Below, one piece after another: positions 55,289-64,000 of a DNA stretch of 64,000 nt. A program made the position numbers and the translations under genes. The DNA lies in the NCBI RefSeq assembly GCF_033807715.1, contig NC_084596.1:28098879-28162878 (forward strand). Reading direction: 5' to 3'. A model generated the notes under the pieces. That model did not search any database. It was given only the letters and a program-made list of their open reading frames with translations, and was not told where the DNA came from. This DNA comes from Cololabis saira (Eukaryota > Chordata > Actinopteri > Beloniformes > Belonidae). Each line of letters opens with the position of its first letter. The first letter of the stretch is position 1.

Positions 55289-58200
55289 AAGCATACAAGT
55301 GATTTTCCATCTCTCTTAACCAATTAAGAAAAATAAAACTGATGCCTCAATCCTTATACCAACAGCTGTATTTAAGTACTGATATGACTTCCATTAATCT
55401 ATTATTTAATGCTGCAATAAAAAGCTTTCTGCAATCCTTCGGTTTTATTTTTCCTTTAAACATCTTCTTTACTACTTGCTCAGGGTCCTTTACTCAAAAA
55501 ATGAATTTCAGAAGCATTCACATCAACTTGAACACCTTTTCTTGAAGCTTTATGGTTCAGAGGAAGCGGGCCAAACACTGTGGGTTTTATTACATGCCTC
55601 AGCAATCCAGGAAAGAGGAAGCACATGTCTTGGTGAAATACGATCGAATTTAGATTATCTGTAGATATTTTTGCCCCATTTTAACCTCTTGCATAAAATG
55701 AATCATATAAAAGTCCGTCCTAATTCAGTAAAGGTTATTTGTTACATGGAGTGTCTTCCTTCTTCCTGGAGCCGGCAGTGCTGTAGTTTATGTCTGCCTC
55801 TCTTTTTCCAGCTGCCTATTAGGATTGCGGCTTCCCATGTGGCAGTGAATTTCTCCCCCCTGGCAGAAGGAAAAGTATGCCATTAGTTCACCAGACCTGC
55901 CGTTGCTGTCAAAATGTGAGAGGGGAGTAGATCTATTAGATACCTATATTTCCTGGTGGAACAGCCTTCATCTCTGCCTTCACTTTTGGCACATTAAATA
56001 GAGAGACAAAACCCAGGTGACTGGTTCTGAATCTATAAAAACAAGGACAAAGTATACTGCTTTGGAAGTGGATTCTGAAAGAAAATAATGAAAAAGCCAC
56101 AGGTGGAAAAAGAATGCTTTTCAAAGAACAATTCAACAGAGGAGACTCTGTTTTCTGTTATGGTTAGCAGCAGTAGTTGGTTTAGCTTTTTTTTCTATAA
56201 TTTTACTCCTGATTTATTTTCATTTTTTATATATACTACAATTGGAGAACTATTCTGAGAGTATATCTCTTTGATGTGTTTGGTTTTTTGTTTCTTTGTA
56301 AACAAAGAAAATCATTTCTAAGTGACAGTACCAATTAAAATCATGTGTGCCACTTCAGCTCATATATCTTTATCAGGAGAGCTGGTTGGAAACATGGGCT
56401 TATTAGTTATGGGTTTCAGTTCCACAATGAGGCCAGTCTGATTCCTTTAGTAGCAGAGGGAATGGTGCAAGAAAGATTTGTAATAAAAGCCCGCTCAGGT
56501 AAATCACTTTTAAACCTGTCATCACCCGCAGGTTTAATATTATTGGAAACAGGTGGGGTGTATAACACGTGGATATTGGCTACTCATTTCACGGCCCCTT
56601 AAGACTTGGGCACTGATGAATTCCACACTTCTTTGTAAATTATAGACAGACCTTCTTTTTGCCAGAGATTTAGTCTTTTTTCATGTTTGAATTTAAATTA
56701 GCAGTATGCTTTATATACGCTGCAATTTGTTTCCTCAACAGCAATAAAAGATCCTTTCAAATTTTATGCAAAAATATCCTACTTCAATATGTCACTAATT
56801 GATAGTTTTTCTGTGTTTAACTTAAGTAACATTTTCATTGCAAAATGCATTGATTTAATTAAAATGCTCTATGTAAAATATACCCCTATTAGCATTATTA
56901 TATTCCTGGATAATTATTCCACCATTAATCTTTTTTTAACTGATAATTATTTACCTCTTCTTTTTTATTGCCCTAAAAGTTTCGAGCAAACACTATACAT
57001 CATACGGACACCAAACCTGCTACATAGATTGAGTATCCTCTCTTACAATTATAATTAACGTAGCAGGCCTCTAGGTGACGCTATTATAAAAATCTTTATT
57101 TTTGGCTACTTTGTAGGTTGGAACAAAACACTTTTTTCCCCTCTGATTCCTGGGAAGCTCCCAAATGAAACCCGCCCATTCCAGCCAATTTCTGCCATTA
57201 ATATTTTCCCGGTGTTTTTAAAAAAAGTTAGAAGTAAATGTGACAAAACCCACTCTTTAGCCACTCACTCACTTGGAGATTTGGTATACTTCATAACATC
57301 ATTATAATGGTGAAAAATTGTTGGAAAAAAAAGAGTTTAATTGACATCCCACTTACAGGTCATGCAACAGTCAAGCTTGTGGGCGTGGTCCAAAGATACT
57401 CTGGTCTGTATCTTCAGATGGAATGATCATGAAAATTACGATCACAGGGGGCACTAGAACACACACGGTACACTTCATGAACTAGCTGACCTGAAATTCT
57501 TAAATTCCGTGTCAATATGCAAAGTGACAACCGGATAACTTTTGTGTGTGGCTGTAAAGTGCCCTATAAACCTTCAGGAGCCAGTATTTGCAAAAGTGAG
57601 TGATAGATTCAAAGCTTGCACAGGGTCATTAACACTCTTTTATCTAAAAGTGTAAAGGAGCAGCACTGATACATTTTTGCTATAGGACTGTTTTGATCAA
57701 ACTACTACAATTTTGCATGGAAAAATACACACAAAGAAACCTTTCATTGTGAAGTAAATTACAATATCAATGTGACATCACATTATGAACATATAAAACC
57801 TCAGCATGAAGGGGTATGTTTCATGGGATATTCCCTTTTCAAATCAGAAAACTGCCTGGGGACTGAAAATAAACATTTACTCATCTAAGAGAGAAAAAAA
57901 GTGAAACCCTTTTGGATTACTGCGGATTCAAACAGGTATTTGTATTTCTATCAAACCAAAAGATTTTTGGACATTCAGTTCATAGGTATTAGACCTCCAG
58001 GGCCATTCAGACAATCAAAACTGAGGGTGTCTACATAATACTACAGAAAGTAAAGGGGTAGGTGGAGTAGAAACATCCAGTTTCCTTTTAAATCAATAAA
58101 CACTGGAGCTGTTTGGAACAGTGATGAAAACCAGAAGCTAACACTCATAGAATAATTAATAATCTGTTAAGCCTTTTGAGCTGGAATTTAAGCAACACAT

Positions 58201-60993
58201 TCTAAGGACATCTGAGTCTTAAACTAGTTTATTAAGTTAAACAAAGACATTTATATTTACAAGTTTCTAGTTGTTAATAAAACAATTAAATTAAGTTTGA
58301 CAGTGTGTGTCCATCCACTTATCCTGGCCCTGTGGCAGAGCATTTTAACTCCCTCTCTGCTGGTGCAGTTGGTGGTTCAATTATGGCCATAAGCAGCTCT
58401 TTTAGTCAGTAGTCAGTTTGATTTCAATTCAATTTAGTGAACAATTGACATAGTTACATAATAGTGGGAATAACTTTGCATGCTTTTTCCAAAAATCCTG
58501 GCAGTCCACTATTTCTTCATTAGATTGCTACCTGGATATAAGAAAAGAGCTTCACATCTGAGTCATCCTAATGGTGACCTTTGTCTGATGTAAGGAAAAT
58601 TTGCTTTAGTCAAGAGGCAGAATGATGGGTCTTGTTGTCCAGATATAATGTAGACCATATTTTAAATGGAGGACCCACTACAGGTTGAGTTGACTCATCT
58701 GCTAACCTAAACAGTCGTGTTAGTCATACTGATGAGGAGACTATTAATAACTTCCACAAACTCCGGGAATCCAGGAGAGCATTTAGGCTTTGCAGATCCA
58801 AGGAAGTGACTACTAAAACATGGTGGAGGGTTATGTATACTGTACATTGTGTTGCTCGCAGAAGTGACACTGTGATTGGCTCCTTATTATGCCTTCAGTG
58901 TATGCTTTAGCCCTCAGGTGGAAAGAGGTAAAGTGCTGAATTTTGTCGCTTTTGTCTCTGCACTGTTCAAAATATTTCCCCCACCAATTCATTTTGTATG
59001 ATGAACCGCAAAGAATGTGCAGACCACTAAGCGCTGTTGTTGGCAACTGTTCGGGATGGATTGCACATCGTCTTGGCAATCCTTACTTATGTCCTCCCTT
59101 AAATTGCCATCATACAGATCATCACCTTCTTCCCTCGCAGTCCTAGACTAAGGAGAATGAATTGTGAAGGCTTTTTTTTTTTCTTGTTTAAAGCATTAAA
59201 TCATATTACATCATCTAATTTCGGTTTTATGATAAAGTTGTTGTTTAATATCTTCAAGTTTCAAATCAAACTTGTTGGCATGGCTGAGAGACCTTCTTTG
59301 CTTTTTTTTTTAAGATTTAATTTTCCAAAATAAACTGGTAAGAAAACCAAATTTGTGAAATTTTATCCATGGCATTTCAAAAGAATATGTCCAATTGATA
59401 ACCAAATGCTCAGTAAGAGGCATTATATTATATGTAATGGGAAGCGACCAAAAAGTAACAAATAGTGACATATTTGTTTAAAAATATTGATTCGATTACG
59501 ACAATTTATGTTTTGGTTTTGGTTTAACAGCTTAACCAACAGCAACAATAATATGTAAAATAATATCCACTCAGTAAAAAATACTTTAATACACCAGTGC
59601 TCAACCAGAAGGATTCTTTTTATTCATTATTTCAAATGCAACCGACCAAAATTATGGGGAAAATACAAGTTTGTGTTCTCAGGAATAATTATTCAGCAGA
59701 TATTTGACTACCTCTTCTGTCTCGCCAAATCCTTATCCTCTAAGCTGCATCTCCAGGCAGTCCTCTGTTTGTGTGAGCTCTGAATCTGCGGGCTTTACAG
59801 GCTTTTCTATTCCCCAGGCAGGGCGGAGAAGCTGCTGACTCCACATTCTCATCCTTCAATCCCTTTTCTCCATCTTTCCATCCCCCAATGTCCTGTTTAC
59901 TCTCCGCAGGCCTGCGGCCGTGCCACCTCAGAGACTCTCCAGACCACCAAGGTCCTGGCGGCTGACTTGGACTGGCCGTTGATGGTCCTCACCATGGGAA
60001 CAGCAGGGAGAGGTGCTGCAGTGGGTGGGGTGGTGGCACTGCTGCTAACTTAGTGGTGGGGACTTTTTATTTTTTTGCTGAGGACCATAAAAAGAAGAAA
60101 AAGATATGATTAAAAGTGGTCAGTTCTTTGCATTCAAAATGTATGCTGTTGCCAGGTGAACTCTTACAGTTCTCCAAAATAGGACTGGAATTTTAAATTA
60201 TGAGCTTTGTATAAACGTATAGCCAGCTAAAAACTATTAATCCATTATGAGAAATAAATGACATCTTACAGTGACGCTGAAGAAATCCTAAGATGATGTT
60301 GCACCTTTTAGTCACACAGGCATTGGATAGGAACAAAATCCTCTCAGAGTCTAATGTTACATTTAGTCCTAGCTCTGGCTGGCAGGAGGTTTTCATACCA
60401 TCCTTCTTAAATTTCCTCTATAGCCATGAAAGTAATGGTAGATGTTATTTTTGACACTCTGAGAAAATGGGAGGGAGTGCCTGCTGGCCTAGAAATGTCT
60501 TGGGATTCTTTCAAGAGATTCGGTTGCCCTCTGTTGGTCAGAGCGGTGACCTACTATTCTCCTTTTCCTGTCAGTAACAGTGTGGTCTACTTGTGCAGAA
60601 CTACCACAATACCAAACACAGCAAGCGCCATCGTGCCATTTCTTTTCTCCATGTGTGGGCTTCTTTACATTTTTGTAGCTCAGTCACAGCAAGCTTTTTC
60701 AAATGGAAGCAATGGTGCAATTGTGTCTGGTAAAAAGATTTCTGCTTAGGTCAGTCTGTCAGCAACCCATTAAAGTAAACAACACTGGCCAAGCAGCGTG
60801 TGCAGCTACATTACTGGGGGTTTTATTAAAATGCTCACTGGCTGAGCATTGTATTCTCTGCTAAAGGCAACCATTGTGGAGTGACGAGAGACACATAGTA
60901 GACCTGGTGTTCAAGGGCTGCATATGAGGGATCAGTCATAAACTGGATGTGGTAAGACAACTGGAGGGAGAAAAACCGTAACACCAAATATAC

Positions 60994-60994
<1 letters not shown>
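55289..60994. other. Non-repetitive noncoding stretch
   Basis: No transposon recognised. A 20-bp imperfect palindrome, TTTCTTTGTAAACAAAGAAA, sits at 56291-56310 and contains a forkhead consensus TGTAAACA between two SOX/TCF-like CTTTGT / ACAAAG words. Around 57040-57480 the texture (GTGGGCGTGGTCC, GGGGGCACTAG) suggests an unplaced old repeat. The frame at 60426-60749 (+, 107 codons) lacks a recognised domain. The GC-rich part 59730-60053 includes a splice-flanked segment listed separately. Confidence 0.4.
59910..60053 (+). CDS. Candidate terminal exon, GC-rich, hydrophobic C-terminus
   Basis: A strong acceptor (pyrimidine-rich run followed by GTTTACTCTCCGCAG) ends at 59909. The frame starting at 59910 is open for 47 codons to TAG (60051-60053), whereas the other two frames close within 24 codons. 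It begins ACGRATSETLQTTKVLAADL and ends GRGAAVGGVVALLLT, a short hydrophobic C-terminus that would suit a GPI-attachment signal or membrane-bound tail. Third positions are strongly G/C in an AT-rich neighbourhood. No family recognised, no upstream exon linked, so it may equally be a GC-rich noncoding element. Confidence 0.22.
   Translation, partial: ACGRATSETLQTTKVLAADLDWPLMVLTMGTAGRGAAVGGVVALLLT

Positions 60995-61041
<47 letters not shown>
60995..61041. repeat. (GT)23 microsatellite
   Basis: Pure GT between TACAG and ATTAGACAG. Confidence 0.96.
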
Positions 61042-61043
<2 letters not shown>

Positions 61044-61133
61044 TAGACAGACTATGAAACCACTCTCCTAATTTTCTGCTGAGTTTCTGGAAAGTAGGTT
61101 CCCGTTCTGAGCTAATCAGCAGTGTTTTCCCCA

Positions 61134-61162
61134 TGCTGATGTGTGCTGATGTGTGCTGATGT
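61134..61162. repeat. Three copies of TGCTGATGTG
   Basis: A 10-bp unit repeated three times in tandem. Confidence 0.85.
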
Positions 61163-62338
61163 GGCCCGCAGCTTCAGATGGCCTCTCCCATTCTGACTGG
61201 AGGGAGGGGGTGGGGGAGGGGGGTTGCTGACATGGCAAATAAAGGGGCGTGAAGCATGAAACTCGAAGAAAAAGAGACAAAGAAAAAGAAGACGCAAAAT
61301 TTAACATGTCTTTTATAGCAATCGGGGCTTCATCCCAACTTTCTAAATTTTTTGACGGCTCTGCATAAAACAATTACTATTCATAAACATCTCTCTCAAT
61401 AATCCTGTACGTCCCTTAAAGTTTAGGCAGTATGGGTCAAACTTTAGTAACAGTTTCTCCACCTAATAAAGGAAAAATGACAAAAGCTATTTCCAAAGAC
61501 TGGTTTCAAATCTCAACAGAACCTCCTTAAAACTGGAGCACTGATGGTTACGGGGGAAATGGGGGGTATGGTGGCTTCTGACTCCAAAGTGTTTGTGTAG
61601 GGTCTTCAGGATTTTGACAGCAACAGGATATGTGTGGACCATTGTTAGTCACTCTGAGTGCTACCGCTGTGATACAGCTTCCTCCTGTTACGAACACACG
61701 TTTTTAGATGTGGGATGCATACATCAGATTTTTTTCTTTTTATCATTCTCATTTATATTTGGCTGACGAACTTCAACAGTCACTCTTGTTTTTGATTTGT
61801 AACTGCTTTATTAGAAATTTGAGATGTAAGTGAATTAATCATTCTAAGCTTATTTAATTCTTTTCATTTTAGATTTTCATGTTAAAGGCATTTTCCTATT
61901 CTTGTAAAAAATAACCACAAAATAACATGAAAATGTATTATATTTCATGTTAGATTTAAATATCTGCTGCTCACTATGTGTAAACCATTCTACTAGCAAA
62001 GCTTTAGCAAGATACTACACCCAGATTCTGCAAATACATAGCATACATCTATGCAGTACTCGAGTTGTAAAATAAAATCAGCGGGATGGTGGATTTTATC
62101 ATATGGGGACAGATAATTTGTGCTGATTACAAATAATATAATATATTACAAATAATAGCACTGACCAAAACACCTGCAGAAATACTGCAGGAATGACATA
62201 GCAGCAGTTAAATGCAGCCTTCTGTAAGCTTTAAATATCCACTGGGCTTACATCAAATACATCAAAACACAAAAATAAAAAACAGTTTTCTGAACTTATC
62301 GATATGACTCTGTCCTTCACAGGATAAGTAAAATGGAT
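61163..62338. other. Noncoding stretch, nothing recognised
   Basis: Contains a G-rich run (GGAGGGAGGGGGTGGGGGAG near 61200). Otherwise non-repetitive and AT-rich. Confidence 0.4.
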
Positions 62339-62785
62339 CACTGCAAAAACTCAAAATAAGAATATTTGTCATATTTCTAGTTAAAATGTCTCATTTTAGT
62401 AAAAAATCTTATTACACTTAAAACAAGACTCATCACTGGAAAAAAAAACAAGTTTCAAGTAGATTTTCACTTGAAATAAGTAGAAAAATCTGCCAGTGGA
62501 ACAAGATTTTTTTGCTTGTAATGAGAAGATAAATCTTGTCCCACTGGCAGATTTTTCTACTTATTTCAAGTGAAAATTTACTTGAAACAGGTGAAAATTG
62601 TCAAATAAGTTATTTTTCTGGTGTTATTTTTCTGGTGATGACTCCAAATGTTGAAATAGCACTAATACCACATTCATTGATGAAATGACATAAGGGATGG
62701 CAGTTTTACAGGGAGGATGATTTTGACAATTTTTATTTCAGGGGGGATGCCATCCCCCCTCATCCCCCCTCAACTCCAGTACTGC
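62339..62785. mobile_element. CACTGCAAAAAC-ended repeat with a large internal inverted repeat
   Basis: The left end CACTGCAAAAAC matches that of the short MITE at 12994. Arms 62452-62509 and 62531-62588 are 58-bp inverted copies with about two mismatches around a 21-base loop; the arm includes TCTGCCAGTGG. Repeat-like sequence continues to GGGGGGATGCCATCCCCCC and CTCAACTCCAGTACTG (to about 62785), which resembles the terminus of another fish element. The matching GTTTTTGCAGTG right end is absent, so the copy is truncated or composite. Confidence 0.65.
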
Positions 62786-64000
62786 ATCTATGCATGTATC
62801 ATACTATACGTTTTCACTGACATTTCTGACCTGTCTCTGTGCCAGGCAACACGTTCATGAATGCCTGAAATCAGCCACCACTGTACCAGTGCCATAGAAA
62901 ACAAATATCATCTGTGTGAATGACTAACTACGGTCTGGTGGTTCTTACCCCAATAATAACTGTTTTTTGAAGACCAATTCTGGTACACAAAAAATGTTTT
63001 TATGTACTTATAGCACTTTGAATTGTTTTGTACATGAAATGTGCTATGCAAATAGACTTACCTTTGTCTTGCCTAATACCATCATACCTAGAAAACTGTT
63101 AAAAAAATCTCTCCTTCTCAGCCTGAGCTCACCATTTTGCCATTAGATCCAGGTTTTCCCGTCAGAGCGTTTTTAGGTGGTCAGCCTGGGCCCCCCACAC
63201 ATTTGCACTGGCAGACCACAGGGATGTGTGCTCAACTCTCTCTTTGCCTGTCACTGTTGTCCTAACAAACAAACACCATGAACATAGTGAAGACCAACAA
63301 AATTGTCATAAACCTAAGAAAACTCTTAGACTGTGGATTATACTCAGGTCCCCATCAATGGATAGAGTGTGGAAAGAGAAATGCATGTCTCAGAACTTCC
63401 CCTGGACCATAAACACAAATGTACAGGTGATGAAGGCACAGCAGGTCACTTAAAAAAAAAGGCAGATTGACACAGAATATGCAGGTAATTTTTTACAACT
63501 GTTGTAGAGCAAGGATTTTAACAGCTGCTTCTCATTATGGTATATCAGTTGCACCGGTATCTCAAGATCATCAGAACTAAACTCCCAGTGCTGAATGAAA
63601 TCTACCCCACATGCCTCAGGAAAACAAAAAAAAAAACAAAAAAAAAACTGTATCTATAAGGACTACCAACCTGTGCCATCATCTTATTTAACTGGTAACA
63701 TATCAAGAAATATTTTGAAATATTTGTAAAATTCTAACCCTTGGCCATTTTTAAATGAAAGGTTTTAATTCGGATTTTCATATTTTGTAAAAGTAAGTAT
63801 TTATTAGTAATTCAACAATGTCATTCATGGTATTTTTATGTGGCAATAAGTCTCCAAATCCCAGCAGTGAGAGTATGATCATCATTTAAAACACCCTGAA
63901 TAGACACAGACACAGTAAATCTTCTTGCTTGTGCTGCCTGCCACACAACACATAAAATCTCTCCCTCAAAATGGGCTCTTTGTGTGGTCAAGTGAATATG
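62786..64000. other. Noncoding stretch with a LINE-like tail
   Basis: Apart from the tail at 63017-63075, this holds A-rich runs near 63628-63648 and no recognised gene. The plus-strand frame 63226-63453 has no domain. Confidence 0.4.
63017..63075 (+). mobile_element. Non-LTR retrotransposon 3'-tail-like fragment
   Basis: GCACTTTGAATTG, GTACATGAAATGTGCTATGC and AAATAGACTTACCTTTG reproduce the order of words (CACTTTGA, GAAATGTGCTATATAAATAAA) found at the 3' ends of fish L2-like and related elements. Only the tail is present. Confidence 0.45.

Noticed and set aside
58305..58340. Possible additional SINE tail (TCCATCCACTTATCCTGGCC)
   Set aside because: Only a short tail-like word; the following sequence does not match the SINE body.
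60426..60749. 107-codon plus-strand frame with a hydrophobic segment
   Set aside because: No family recognised, no splice support and composition like its surroundings.

Overview
The window looks like gene-poor, AT-rich vertebrate DNA, most likely from a ray-finned (teleost) fish. The case rests on three things: long CA, TA and GATA microsatellites; many short non-autonomous DNA transposons with 8-bp target-site duplications (hAT type) whose ends resemble repeats common in teleosts; and remains of non-LTR retrotransposons and a tRNA-related SINE of fish type. There are no operons, bacterial promoters, tRNA or rRNA genes, or CRISPR arrays. No complete protein-coding gene is visible, so this is an intergenic desert or the inside of very long introns.

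Layout. 1-6000: mostly non-repetitive DNA, a minus-strand SINE (1795-2088) and a TA tract. 6024-6663: a hAT-type element with a perfect 8-bp duplication. 6.7-13 kb: non-repetitive DNA, then a CGTTTACA-ended element (9484-10168) with a hairpin element nested in it, and a small CACTGCAAAAAC-ended element (12994-13176). 13-28.7 kb: long CA and TA arrays, otherwise the largest block without recognisable repeats and the best place to look for conserved regulatory DNA. 28.7-34.5 kb: a LINE-like tail, a decayed hAT relic, two candidate coding segments facing each other around 31.9-32.2 kb, and a 1.19-kb hAT element (33318-34507) that keeps a piece of transposase-like reading frame and carries a second element inside it. 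38-42.2 kb: a dispersed repeat with an internal duplication, and a 1.26-kb element with a very GC-rich minisatellite. 44.7-55.3 kb: the densest repeat cluster, with a hAT element, a 41-copy GATA array, a CA array, a hairpin element flanked by TTAA, a CRE-bearing repeat, two broken LINEs from different classes and a SINE. 55.3-64 kb: mostly non-repetitive DNA, one GC-rich splice-flanked open segment (59910-60053) and a large inverted repeat near 62.5 kb.

The strongest results are the exact insertion boundaries of the hAT-type elements (matching 8-bp duplications checked base by base at 6 kb, 33 kb and 45 kb), the identification of the two LINE relics from protein motifs, and the 13-bp-based minisatellite at 41.5 kb. 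The most interesting uncertain result is the minus-strand segment 32036-32195: it ends in a codon-biased tail, sits behind a good splice acceptor, and has a hydrophobic stretch in a neighbouring frame. I did not find convincing evidence of an undescribed multi-gene system.
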